Source: Anderseniella sp. (GTDB lineage Bacteria > Pseudomonadota > Alphaproteobacteria > Rhizobiales > Aestuariivirgaceae). From it: a DNA stretch of 37,751 nt. The translations under genes were made by a program, and so were the position numbers. The DNA is taken from positions 1-37,751 of the forward strand of contig DAOUPT010000032.1 in the NCBI GenBank assembly GCA_030626025.1, read 5' to 3'. Of the stretch, positions 1 through 7,380 are shown in pieces; positions within the stretch are counted from its first letter, which is position 1; each line of letters opens with the position of its first letter. A model generated the notes under the pieces. The model was not told the DNA's origin, did no database searches, and saw only the letters and a program-made list of their open reading frames with translations.

Positions 1-908
1 TATTTTCAGCCGAAGATCCTGACAGTTTGCGCGGGCCGCAATTTGATGTCGCCTGGTGCGATGAATTGGCCAAATGGAATAATTTGCGCGAAACCTGGGA
101 CATGTTGCAATTTGGTTTGCGGCTCGGTGATCATCCCCGCGCCGTGGTAACCACCACGCCGAGGCCGGTCAAATTGCTCAAACAACTTTTGGCCGATACG
201 GGCACTTTGGTCACCCGGGCCAGCACCCATGACAATGCTGAATTTTTGGCACCGTCCTTTATGGCCGAGATTGAACGGCAATATGGCGGCACCCGTTTGG
301 GCCGTCAGGAAATCGGCGGTGAGTTAATTGATGATAACCCCGATGCGCTGTTTCAGCGAGACTTGATCGAGAAAACCCGGGTGCGGATGACCCCGCCTCT
401 TGAACGCATTGTGGTGGCGGTGGACCCTCCGGTCACCAGCAACAAAAACTCCAATGCCTGCGGTATTATTTGCGCCGGACTTGGTGAGGATGGCCGCGCT
501 TATGTGCTTGATGATGCAACTTTGCAAAAGGCCAAACCAATGATCTGGGCCTCAAAAGCAGTGGCGATTTACCATGCCAGAGCTGCCGACCGGTTGGTGG
601 TGGAAGTTAATCAGGGTGGTGAAATGGTAACAACGATTATCGCTGAGATTGACCCCGTCGTGGCGGTTAAACCGGTCCATGCAACCCGCGGAAAACATTT
701 GCGAGCTGAACCGGTTGCAGCGCTGTATGAGCAGCACCGTATCAGCCATGTCGGAGCACTCCCGGCACTGGAAGACGAAATGTGCGCCTTTGAACACCGC
801 ACCACCAAAGGCCGCACCAGCCCAGACCGCGTTGACGCGCTGGTCTGGGCACTAACCGAACTTATGCTGACCCCCAAAGCGGCCAACCCGCGGATCAGCG
901 TTATTTAA
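1..908 (+). CDS. Phage/GTA large terminase subunit (5' partial)
   Basis: ATP-driven DNA-packaging motor and nuclease, corresponding to RcGTA g2. The frame is open to the left edge (first full codon at position 3), so the N-terminal part of the ATPase, including Walker A, lies outside the window. The visible part opens with FSAEDPDSLRGPQF and then AWCDELAKW, the Walker B region with its D-E pair. The C-terminal RNase H-like nuclease supplies acidic residues in VAVDPP, VVEVNQGG and SPDRVDALVWA. The apparent internal TTG start at 27 is only where a start-like codon falls after truncation. The gene is followed by the portal gene on the same strand after about 130 bases. Family assignment is firm; whether it packages random host DNA (GTA) or its own genome (phage) cannot be read from this fragment. 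Confidence 0.93.
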   Translation, partial: FSAEDPDSLRGPQFDVAWCDELAKWNNLRETWDMLQFGLRLGDHPRAVVTTTPRPVKLLKQLLADTGTLVTRASTHDNAEFLAPSFMAEIERQYGGTRLGRQEIGGELIDDNPDALFQRDLIEKTRVRMTPPLERIVVAVDPPVTSNKNSNACGIICAGLGEDGRAYVLDDATLQKAKPMIWASKAVAIYHARAADRLVVEVNQGGEMVTTIIAEIDPVVAVKPVHATRGKHLRAEPVAALYEQHRISHVGALPALEDEMCAFEHRTTKGRTSPDRVDALVWALTELMLTPKAANPRISVI

Positions 909-1041
909 GATCTGGCGGACGCAGAAAACACTTTGCTTTTGCATAGTGTTTTTCAGGACTAGCGCCATTGAGGCGCGCAGCCTGTGTGGCGCTTGAACGC
1001 AATCCAGGGTCATTTTTATGACCCGAAAAAAGAGGAACCTA

Positions 1042-2241
1042 ATGACCAGTTGGATAAACCAAATGGCCGCTTTTCTGCGTCCCGTAACCGAAACCAAACA
1101 AAGCCGCGCTCATGCGTTAATTTCATTGCACACAACAGGGAGACCGGTGTGGACTCCGCGCAATTATCAAGCATTCGCCAAAGAAGGCTTTGCTGAAAAC
1201 GCCGTGGAGTATCGCTGTGTGAAAATGATCGCCGAAGCCGCATCATCAATAAAATGGCATGTGGTTGAGAATGGCGAAAAGGTGGAAAGCCACCCATTAC
1301 TGGCTTTGCTTAAAAAACCGAACCCGGCTGAAAGCGGCCGTAATTTGATGGAGAGTTTTTATGGTTATCTTCAGATTGCCGGTAACGCCTATCTGGAGGC
1401 GGCAGTACTGGATAACCAGGTCCGCGAACTGCATGTGCTGCGCCCCGACCGTATGAAAGTCATCCCCGGCAGCAGCGGTTGGCCCGAAGCCTATGAATAC
1501 ACCGTCAACGGTTCACCGCTGCGTTTTGACCAATCAGCAGAACCGGTCGCCGGCCAGCCGGTCAGCCCGGTGTTGCATATGAAAATGTTCAACCCGCTCG
1601 ATGATCACTACGGCATGTCACCCTTTGAGGCGGCGGCCAAGGGTATCGATATTCATAACGCTGCCGGCGCCTGGAACAAGGCCTTGCTCGATAACGCTGC
1701 CCGCCCGTCCGGCGCTCTGATTTATGATAATAAAGGCGGTGATGCCAACCTGTCACAGGAACAATTCGAACGCCTGAAACACGAGCTGGAAGCAACCTTT
1801 CAGGGCAGCACCAATGCCGGTCGTCCGATGGTTCTCGAAGGCGGGCTGGACTGGAAACCGCTCTCGCACAGCCCCAAAGACATGGAGCACATTGAAGCCA
1901 AGCATGTCGCCGCCCGTGAAATCGCGCTGGCCTTTGGTGTGCCGCCAATGCTGCTCGGCATTCCCGGCGACAACACTTTTGCTAACTATGCCGAAGCCAA
2001 CAAAACCTTCTGGCGACAAACGGTGTTGCCGCTGGTCGATAAAACATCGCAGAGCCTGAGTAACTGGCTGGCCCCGGCCTTTGGTGAGAATTTGAGCTTT
2101 GGCTACAATCTGGATTCCATTACCGCTCTAAGCGGTGAGCGTACAGCTCTGTGGAAAATGGTCAATGTCGCCAGCTTCCTGTCCGATGCTGAAAAACGTC
2201 AGATCACCGGTTTTGAACCAGCATCAAGCAAACAAGACTAA
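1042..2241 (+). CDS. Phage portal protein, HK97 family (RcGTA g3-like)
   Basis: Forms the dodecameric portal ring at one capsid vertex through which DNA enters and leaves. The protein has about 399 residues, usual for HK97-type portals. Family features are the N-terminal stretch around NAVEYRCVKMIAEAASS, the central HVLRPDRMKVIP segment, LHMKMFNPLDD.YGMSP, and the C-terminal FGVPPMLLGIPGDNTFANY block. An in-frame ATG at 1018 has no good ribosome binding site; the ATG at 1042 sits 6 bases after AGAGGA, so I chose it. The gene lies between terminase and prohead protease, the standard packaging/head order. Confidence 0.93.
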   Translation: MTSWINQMAAFLRPVTETKQSRAHALISLHTTGRPVWTPRNYQAFAKEGFAENAVEYRCVKMIAEAASSIKWHVVENGEKVESHPLLALLKKPNPAESGRNLMESFYGYLQIAGNAYLEAAVLDNQVRELHVLRPDRMKVIPGSSGWPEAYEYTVNGSPLRFDQSAEPVAGQPVSPVLHMKMFNPLDDHYGMSPFEAAAKGIDIHNAAGAWNKALLDNAARPSGALIYDNKGGDANLSQEQFERLKHELEATFQGSTNAGRPMVLEGGLDWKPLSHSPKDMEHIEAKHVAAREIALAFGVPPMLLGIPGDNTFANYAEANKTFWRQTVLPLVDKTSQSLSNWLAPAFGENLSFGYNLDSITALSGERTALWKMVNVASFLSDAEKRQITGFEPASSKQD

Positions 2242-2266
2242 CTCCAAAATCTCAAGGAAAAACTCC

Positions 2267-2797
2267 ATGAACGACCTGGCCCATGCCGGATGCGTAATGC
2301 GCGCCTGCGCCTTAAAGGCAACGCCAAAGGGCGTATTTGAAGGCTATGCTTCAATATTCAACACTGTCGATGGCAGTGGCGATCTGGTGTTGCCCGGTGC
2401 TTTTGCCAAAAGCCTGCACCAACGCGGCACGGCAAATATCCGCATGCTTTTTCAGCATGACCCGGCCCAACCCATTGGTACCTGGCTCGACATTAAGGAA
2501 GATGCCAAAGGTCTCCATGTTCGGGGTCGGTTGTCGATGGACGTGCAACGCTCTGCTGAACTGGCCGGGCTGCTGCGCGATGGTGCGGTCGATGGTCTGT
2601 CCATCGGTTTTAAAACCATCCGCGCCCGCCGTGATCGACAGACCGGCATACGCAAACTTTTAACGGTTGATTTGTGGGAAATTTCCCTCGTCACCTTTCC
2701 AATGCTGGCCAGTGCCCGCGTCGCCTCGCTAAAGGCGCATCGGGCCGGTGGTTTGCACCACGCGGCCAACATCGTGCGCGATGGCTTAAGCGCCTGA
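2267..2797 (+). CDS. HK97 family prohead protease (RcGTA g4-like)
   Basis: Serine protease (peptidase family U35/S78) that cuts the N-terminal scaffold off the capsid protein during head maturation. The predicted 176 residues contain the family signatures FEGYASIFNTVDGSGDLVLPG, LFQHDPAQPIG (catalytic-type His) and DGLSIGFK (candidate catalytic Ser). A longer frame opens at 2135 inside the portal gene, but the ATG at 2267 follows AAGGA at 2254-2258 and starts just before the conserved domain. It lies 25 bases after the portal stop and 38 bases before the capsid start, so it is probably translated from the same message. Confidence 0.92.
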   Translation: MNDLAHAGCVMRACALKATPKGVFEGYASIFNTVDGSGDLVLPGAFAKSLHQRGTANIRMLFQHDPAQPIGTWLDIKEDAKGLHVRGRLSMDVQRSAELAGLLRDGAVDGLSIGFKTIRARRDRQTGIRKLLTVDLWEISLVTFPMLASARVASLKAHRAGGLHHAANIVRDGLSA

Positions 2798-2835
2798 ACG
2801 CACAATCTACAACATCCAAACTCATGAGGAATCAA

Positions 2836-4110
2836 ATGAACCAAATGGATAATGTCTCAAACCTTGAGACCAAAGTCGCCGCGACCGGCGTTCAGTCAAC
2901 CGCAGAAATCAACAGCGCCATGGATGATTTTCTGTGCGCCTTTGACGATTTCAAACAGGCCAATGACGACCGCCTTGGCGAAATCGAAAAACGCATGTCG
3001 GCGGATGCGCTGACCACCGATAAAGTTGATCGTATTAACGCGGCCCTCGACACCCAAAAACAAAACCTCGACCGCCTGATGCTAAAGGCCAACCGCCCGC
3101 ATCTGGCCGGTAAGAATGGTGTTGTTAAAACATCCAGCACCGAACACAAGTCAGCCTTTGATGCCTATGTGCGCAAAGGCAATACCGGCCCTCTTTTGGC
3201 GCTGGAATCAAAAAGTCTGTCTGTCGGCTCTGACCCCGACGGTGGCTATCTGGTTCCCGAGCAAACTGAAACAGAGATTGGCCGTCTGCTCGCCGATGCC
3301 TCACCGATCAGGGCGATTTCCGATGTCCGTCAGATTTCGGCCAGCATCTACAAAAAACCGTTCACCACAGCGGGCCCTGCAACAGGCTGGGTTGGCGAAA
3401 CCGCCGCCCGTCCTGAAACCGCAGGGCCAACACTGGCCGAACTGCAATTCCCGACCATGGAATTGTACGCCATGCCCGCTGCAACCCAGACCTTGCTCGA
3501 TGACAGTGTTGTCGATACCGATCAATGGATCGCCCAGGAAGTTCAGTCTGCCTTTGCCGATCAGGAAAGCGCCGCCTTCGTTAATGGTGATGGCGTCAAC
3601 CAGCCGAAAGGCTTCCTCGACTACACCACTGTCGATGACAGCACCTGGAGCTGGGGCAATATCGGCTACACCCTGACCGGTGCCGCTGGTGCCTTTGATG
3701 CCACCGATCCCTCAGATGCACTGGTCGATACCATCTACGCTCTCAAGGCTGGTTATCGCCAAAATGCCCATTGGGTGATGAACCGTACCACCCAGGCTGA
3801 AATCCGCAAACTGAAAGATGCCGATGGCAATTACCTCTGGCAACCGGCAGCTTCCATTGACGGTCAAGCGACGCTGATGAACTTCCCGATTGCCGAGTCA
3901 GAAGACATGCCCGACATCGCAGCCGATTCATTTGCGGTAACCTTCGGTAACTTCAAGCGCGGTTATCTGATTGTCGACCGTCTCGGCGTCCGCATCCTGC
4001 GCGACCCTTATTCGTCCAAACCCTACGTGTTGTTCTACACCACCAAACGGATTGGCGGTGGAGTGCAGAATTTCGAAGCCATCAAACTGCTGAAATTCGG
4101 CACGTCGTAG
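2836..4110 (+). CDS. Phage major capsid protein, HK97 family (RcGTA g5-like)
   Basis: Main shell protein with the HK97 fold, about 424 residues from the chosen start. The first ~110 residues are charged and helical (DDFLCAFDDFKQANDDRLGEIEKR) and look like the delta/scaffold domain removed by the upstream protease. The mature part probably begins near KSLSVGSDPDGGYLVP, a typical capsid motif, and ends with a VLFYTTKRIGGGVQNFEA.KLL segment. GAGGA at 2826-2830 sits 5 bases before ATG 2836, preferred over an ATG at 2824 and longer frames running back into the protease gene. A strong terminator follows, consistent with the capsid being made in higher amounts than downstream tail proteins. Confidence 0.95.
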   Translation: MNQMDNVSNLETKVAATGVQSTAEINSAMDDFLCAFDDFKQANDDRLGEIEKRMSADALTTDKVDRINAALDTQKQNLDRLMLKANRPHLAGKNGVVKTSSTEHKSAFDAYVRKGNTGPLLALESKSLSVGSDPDGGYLVPEQTETEIGRLLADASPIRAISDVRQISASIYKKPFTTAGPATGWVGETAARPETAGPTLAELQFPTMELYAMPAATQTLLDDSVVDTDQWIAQEVQSAFADQESAAFVNGDGVNQPKGFLDYTTVDDSTWSWGNIGYTLTGAAGAFDATDPSDALVDTIYALKAGYRQNAHWVMNRTTQAEIRKLKDADGNYLWQPAASIDGQATLMNFPIAESEDMPDIAADSFAVTFGNFKRGYLIVDRLGVRILRDPYSSKPYVLFYTTKRIGGGVQNFEAIKLLKFGTS

Positions 4111-4136
4111 TTAAAAAAGTCTCCCTCGCGACTTGA

Positions 4137-4167
4137 GGCGGACCTGCTTGCGGGTCCGTCTTTTTTT
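4137..4167 (+). terminator. Rho-independent terminator after the capsid gene
   Basis: Stem CGGACC (4139-4144) pairs with GGTCCG (4153-4158) around an 8-base loop and can extend by a G-T and a G-C pair. Seven T residues follow at 4161-4167. It lies 27 bases after the capsid stop and just before the connector gene, inside the head-tail operon, so it would split or attenuate the message there. Confidence 0.8.
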
Positions 4168-4188
4168 ATAAAAATTCAGGAGCACCAT

Positions 4189-4767
4189 ATGCCTGCCATT
4201 TTAACAATACCTCCAGTCGTTGAGCCGCTGTCATTGGCTGAGGTCAAGGACCATCTCAAAGTTGAAACGATCGCTGATGATGCACTAATCACTCGCCTGA
4301 TTACCACCGCCCGCCAGCAGGTGGAAAAACAAATCAACAAGGTTCTGATAAATCAAAGCTGGGCCATTTACCTCGACAACTGGCTTGCATATGGCGAGGT
4401 TGAACTGCCGGTATCACCGGTCAACCAGATCAACAATCTGCGCACCTTCAGCATCGACGATATTGCCAGCATCGTTGATCCTTCCCATTACTACGCTGAT
4501 CTGGTCAGCGACCCGCAACGCTTGATCCTGCGCGGTTCACGCATCTGGCAAAAACCGGGTCGTCCCGCCAACGGTATTGAAATCGATGTCACCGCCGGGT
4601 TCGGCACAGAGGGTGACAGCGTGCCCGGGCCGTTGCGGCAAGCAATGTTTTTACTCATCACCCACTGGTACGAAAACCGCCAGCCTGATTGTTCAGGCGC
4701 ACCAATTGTCTCGGTCACCTCAGCCCTGCAAGCTCTCTTGGCTCCCTATAAAAGGGTCAGATTATGA
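4189..4767 (+). CDS. Head-tail connector protein (gp6 / phiE125 gp8-like; RcGTA g6)
   Basis: A 192-residue protein of the phage connector family that docks below the portal and forms the first ring of the neck. The N-terminus PLSLAEVKDHLKVE..ADDALI..LI..AR is the classic family motif; the C-terminal part (EIDVTAGFGTEGDSVPGPLRQAMFLLITHWYENR) also matches. Start ATG 4189 follows AGGAGC. The end overlaps the next gene by 4 bases (4764-4767), showing translational coupling. It sits directly after the terminator that follows the capsid gene. Confidence 0.88.
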   Translation: MPAILTIPPVVEPLSLAEVKDHLKVETIADDALITRLITTARQQVEKQINKVLINQSWAIYLDNWLAYGEVELPVSPVNQINNLRTFSIDDIASIVDPSHYYADLVSDPQRLILRGSRIWQKPGRPANGIEIDVTAGFGTEGDSVPGPLRQAMFLLITHWYENRQPDCSGAPIVSVTSALQALLAPYKRVRL

Positions 4768-5087
4768 CCTGCATCGGAGAGTTAAGCAAACACCTGATTA
4801 TACAGGATTTGGCCCGCAGCCCTGATGGCGCCGGTGGCAGCGATATCAGCTGGAATGAGTTTGCAACTGTTTGGGCCAAAGTGCGGCCTCGACACGGGCG
4901 CGAAAAACTCTGGGCCGACGCGGTTACCAGCTCCACCGGTCACATAATTACCATCCGCTATCTTGCAGGTCTTCACCCCGGAATGCGATTTGTCGATAAC
5001 ACCAGAACGTTTGAGATAATCTCGATCATCAATGTCGATGAAAAAAGCCAATGGCAGTCATGCTTATGTGAAGAAAAACCGGCATGA
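4764..5087 (+). CDS. Head-tail adaptor / head closure protein (RcGTA g7-like)
   Basis: A 107-residue member of the phage head-tail joining family (SPP1 gp16 type), which closes the neck under the connector. Matching features are the N-terminal DPxG-like turn SPDGAGGSDISWNEFATVWAKV, the central GREKLWADAVTSSTGHIITIRY strand region and the LHPGMRFVDNTRTFEIISI segment near the end. It overlaps the upstream gene by 4 bases and the downstream gene by 4 bases (5084-5087). Confidence 0.85.
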   Translation: MTCIGELSKHLIIQDLARSPDGAGGSDISWNEFATVWAKVRPRHGREKLWADAVTSSTGHIITIRYLAGLHPGMRFVDNTRTFEIISIINVDEKSQWQSCLCEEKPA

Positions 5088-5392
5088 TCAAATTCACCCC
5101 CCGGTTTAACCGTCTTGCCGCCGGTCGCGTCAAGCAACTTGTTTTTCAAGAGACCGAAAAACAGTTATCTGGCCTGTCTCCGGCTGAGCGTGGCGAGATA
5201 TTGAAAAACATTCTGGTCGAACGAAACCCGGATGGCAGCTCGCTGAAAGTAACCATCGCCACCCGAGCAGCGACCCGCTCAGAATTTGGTACCCGCACCA
5301 TAGCGCCCCGGCCATGGATCAAAAAACTGCAACGAGGTCTGGCCGCACCGGTCAGATCAGCCCTTGCCCAATTACTAACCAAAAAACCATAA
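5084..5392 (+). CDS. HK97 gp10-like tail-completion candidate
   Basis: A 102-residue basic protein not identified with certainty. The C-terminal segment EFGTRTIAPRPWIKKL resembles the yGT...aRPFL pattern at the end of HK97 gp10-family neck/tail-completion proteins, and the position between head-closure and tail-terminator genes is where gp10 sits in HK97-like phages. Part of the N-terminal half is charged (ETEKQLSGLSPAERGEILKNI). I do not recall an equivalent gene in the RcGTA head-tail order, so it may be a lineage-specific neck component. Start ATG overlaps the stop of the upstream gene, so it is almost certainly translated. Confidence 0.6.
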   Translation: MIKFTPRFNRLAAGRVKQLVFQETEKQLSGLSPAERGEILKNILVERNPDGSSLKVTIATRAATRSEFGTRTIAPRPWIKKLQRGLAAPVRSALAQLLTKKP

Positions 5393-5402
5393 AGAGAACA
5401 CC

Positions 5403-5813
5403 ATGCCACTCAATCCGGCTCTCGATTTGCAGGTCGCCATTTACAATGCCCTGACCAGTCACGCGGGAACTATTGCCGCTCTTGGCGGAGCGCACATTTT
5501 TGACGATGTCCCCCAACGCACAAAATTTCCCTATGTCACCATTGGCGATACCGACACCCGCGACTGGGATACCCAGACCTCAACGGGTCACGAACACATC
5601 ATCACCTTGCACGTCTGGTCAAACCATCGCGGTCGCAAACAGGTGCAAACCATTATAGCCGAAATTGATGAAGCGCTTGATGATCAAAATCTCACCTTGC
5701 AAGACCACACCCTGATCAATCTGCACGTCATTTTCTGGTCGGCCATGCGCGACCTTGAGGGCGATGCCTATCACGGCATCATCCGCCTGCGTGCGGTTAC
5801 CGAACGAATTTAA
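5403..5813 (+). CDS. Tail terminator, DUF3168 family (RcGTA g8-like)
   Basis: A 136-residue DUF3168 protein; in RcGTA the family member caps the tail tube at the head-proximal end. Visible signatures are LDLQVAIYNALTSH, FDDVPQRTKFPYVTIGDTD, HIITLHVWSN..GRKQVQTII and the C-terminal GIIRLRAVTE. A GAGAA ribosome-binding-like stretch precedes ATG 5403. It is followed 17 bases later by the major tail protein gene. Confidence 0.88.
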   Translation: MPLNPALDLQVAIYNALTSHAGTIAALGGAHIFDDVPQRTKFPYVTIGDTDTRDWDTQTSTGHEHIITLHVWSNHRGRKQVQTIIAEIDEALDDQNLTLQDHTLINLHVIFWSAMRDLEGDAYHGIIRLRAVTERI

Positions 5814-5830
5814 ACCCAAGGAGTATTGCC

Positions 5831-6244
5831 ATGACGGCCCAAAAGGGACGCGACTTATTACTAAAGCTGGACTCGGACGGGTCCGGCACCTTCGAAACAA
5901 TAGCCGGTCTTCGAACCCATTCACTTTCTTTCAATGCCCAAAGCGTCGATATCACCCATCAGGAATCCGCTGGTGCCTGGCGTGAACTGCTGGCCGGTGC
6001 CGGGGTGAAGTCCGCCAACATTCGCGGTGCTGGTATTTTCAAGGATGCGGCTTCCGATGCCAAAGTGCGCGAATATTTTTTCAACAGCACCATTAGAAAC
6101 TGGCAGATCATCATGCCGCAATTTGGTATCGTTTCGGGTCCGTTCCAAATCATCTCGCTGGAATTTTCCGGCGAACATGACGGCGAACTGACCTTTGAAC
6201 TGGCACTGGAGTCTGCCGGTCAACTTACCTTTGCAGGTGTGTAA
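5831..6244 (+). CDS. Major tail (tube) protein, TP901-1 family (RcGTA g9-like)
   Basis: A 137-residue tail tube subunit. The family pattern is clear: MTAQKGRDLLLKLD at the start, LRTHSLSFNAQSVDITHQ, WRELLAGAGVKSANIRGAG and FEFSGEHDGELTFELALES-like text near the end. Stacked hexamers would form the tube through which DNA passes. RBS AAGGAG is placed 8 bases before ATG 5831. The TAA stop overlaps the ATG of the chaperone gene by one base (6244). Confidence 0.92.
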   Translation: MTAQKGRDLLLKLDSDGSGTFETIAGLRTHSLSFNAQSVDITHQESAGAWRELLAGAGVKSANIRGAGIFKDAASDAKVREYFFNSTIRNWQIIMPQFGIVSGPFQIISLEFSGEHDGELTFELALESAGQLTFAGV

Positions 6245-6588
6245 TGACAAAGTACGCAAACAAACACCGCGGTGAGATATCGGCTGAAATAGAAGGCGAG
6301 CATTACCGCCTGTGCTTGACCCTCGGTGCGCTGGCAGAATTGGAATCAGCTTTTGGCGACACCGATCTTCTGGCCCTGGCTGAACGGTTTGAGCAGGGTC
6401 GAATATCAGCCTGCGATGCCATTCTGGTTCTGGGTGCCGGATTGCGCGGGGCCGGACATGTCATCACCAATGAGGAATTGTCCTGCCTGCAAATCAACGG
6501 CGGGGCAGGGGGCTATCTGCGGCTCGTAGTCGAGCTTCTCGAAGCCACGTTCGCCCCGGCTGGTGAGCAACAGGCGGGAAAGTCCTGA
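6244..6588 (+). CDS. Tail chaperone / GTA g10 family protein, upstream half of a predicted frameshift pair
   Basis: A 114-residue protein of the GTA-gp10 family (Phage_TAC_11-like), recognisable from EISAEIEGEHYRLCLTLGALAELESAFG and the ILVLGAGLRGAGHVITNEEL segment. In lambda-like tails, proteins at this position are assembly chaperones that hold the tape measure before tube polymerisation. It starts on the last base of the tail-tube stop codon. Its final codons (GCG GGA AAG TCC TGA) contain the heptamer GGGAAAG at 6576-6582, and the -1 frame from there runs into the conserved g10.1 sequence. Without slippage this 114-residue form is made; with slippage, a predicted 187-residue fusion. Confidence 0.85.
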   Translation: MTKYANKHRGEISAEIEGEHYRLCLTLGALAELESAFGDTDLLALAERFEQGRISACDAILVLGAGLRGAGHVITNEELSCLQINGGAGGYLRLVVELLEATFAPAGEQQAGKS

Positions 6589-6616
6589 GCGCTGCCAGCG
6601 GGGAAAACCGTTTCCC
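6576..6616 (+). promoter_or_regulatory. Predicted -1 ribosomal frameshift signal (GGGAAAG plus two hairpins)
   Basis: The heptamer G GGA AAG lies exactly in the slippery phase of the g10 frame (6576-6582), six bases before the block UCC UGA is completed. It is the same heptamer as the lambda G/GT site. The -1 frame is closed by TGA at 6564-6566 and open from 6567 to 6803, so it enters at the slippery site. Seven bases downstream a 4-bp stem CGCT/AGCG (6590-6593 with 6597-6600) begins, directly abutting a perfect 6-bp stem GGGAAA/TTTCCC (6601-6606 with 6611-6616, loop ACCG). The downstream frame has no ATG, GTG or TTG before its conserved FPW motif. Function is inferred, not demonstrated. Confidence 0.75.
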
Positions 6617-6806
6617 ATGGCGGCGCATGATGGCGATGGGGTTGGGTTATCTGCGCCTGCCGCCCGACCAGTTTTGGTCGATGACAGCAAAGGAACTCGA
6701 AGCGGCAATCACGGGGTTATCCGGTGGTGATGTCGCTCGCCCCCTGATGCGATCCGGCCTTGAAGAACTGTTATTGCAATTTCCTGATGAGGTAAGAAAT
6801 GGTTGA
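6582..6806 (+). CDS. rcc01693-like tail chaperone extension (RcGTA g10.1), reached by -1 frameshift
   Basis: About 74 residues matching the GTA g10.1/TIGR02216 (DUF2376) family: the FPWRRMMAMGLGYLRLPP motif, then DQFWSMTAKELEAAITGL. The conserved FPW precedes the first ATG (6627) by three codons plus, and no ATG, GTG or TTG exists between the in-frame stop at 6564-6566 and that ATG; only a CTG (6585) overlaps the g10 stop. The simplest reading is that this segment is translated as the C-terminal part of a g10 fusion after -1 slippage at GGGAAAG. If initiated alone, ATG 6627 gives a 59-residue protein lacking the FPW motif. It overlaps the tape-measure start (ATG 6799) by 8 bases. Confidence 0.82.
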   Translation, partial: VLSAASGENRFPWRRMMAMGLGYLRLPPDQFWSMTAKELEAAITGLSGGDVARPLMRSGLEELLLQFPDEVRNG

Positions 6807-7368
6807 AAAGATTGACGGTCTGGAGTTTTCCATCGACCTGAACACGCAAGGCCTGCGCGGCGAGTTAAACGAACTTTCAGGCCTTGGCCAAAAATTTGGC
6901 CGCACCATGGTCCGTTCCTTTGCCGGAGCGGTGACCAGCGGTCGAAAGTTTTCAGATGTGTTGCGCTCCCTGGCTTTGTCGTTGTCCCGGCAGGCCTTGT
7001 CAGCTGCAATCAGACCGCTCGGCAACGCGATCGGCGGTTTATTCGGCAATATTCTCGGTAGCGCCAACGGCAATGTCTTTTCCGCCGGTCGGATCAAACC
7101 CTTTGCCAATGGCGGTGTTGTCAACAGCCCGACATTGTTTCCCATGCGCGCCAACACCGGCCTGATGGGCGAAGCGGGACCCGAAGCCATTTTACCGCTG
7201 GCCCGTGGCCCCGATGGCCAACTCGGCGTTAAATCAGGTGGCGCAGGCAATCAGGTCAGCGTCACCATGAATATCACCACGCCTGATGTAGGCGGGTTTC
7301 AAAAGTCCCAGTCACAAGTTGCAGCAATGATGGCCCGTGCCATTGAGCGCGGCAATCGCAACCGTTAA
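6799..7368 (+). CDS. Short tail tape measure protein (RcGTA g11-like)
   Basis: A 189-residue protein with the conserved C-terminal half of lambda-family tape measures: IKPFANGGVVNSPTLFPM, GLMGEAGPEAILPLARG and DGQLGV. The N-terminal part is helical and includes a glycine/alanine-rich hydrophobic stretch (IGGLFGNILGSANG). Tape measures set tail length; at this size the tail must be very short, as in RcGTA, whereas ordinary siphophages use several hundred to over a thousand residues. ATG 6799 overlaps the g10.1 stop (ATGGTTGA), typical of coupled tail genes. Confidence 0.88.
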   Translation: MVEKIDGLEFSIDLNTQGLRGELNELSGLGQKFGRTMVRSFAGAVTSGRKFSDVLRSLALSLSRQALSAAIRPLGNAIGGLFGNILGSANGNVFSAGRIKPFANGGVVNSPTLFPMRANTGLMGEAGPEAILPLARGPDGQLGVKSGGAGNQVSVTMNITTPDVGGFQKSQSQVAAMMARAIERGNRNR

Positions 7369-7380
7369 GCAGAGATCAAT

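Noticed and set aside
909-1041. Competing hairpins between terminase and portal genes (AGCGCC at 961-966 can pair with GGCGC at 972-976 or GGCGCT at 988-993)
   Set aside because: No T-run and no known regulatory match; alternative pairing of short GC repeats is easily found by chance.
1589-1948. Long antisense frame within the portal gene
   Set aside because: Arg/His/Cys-rich shadow translation with no family pattern, opposite a clear portal gene; the same holds for other antisense frames over the tail, sox and ccm genes.
6627-6806. g10.1 as an independent gene starting at ATG 6627
   Set aside because: This start removes the conserved FPW residues and has no good ribosome binding site; the -1 frameshift reading explains the sequence better.
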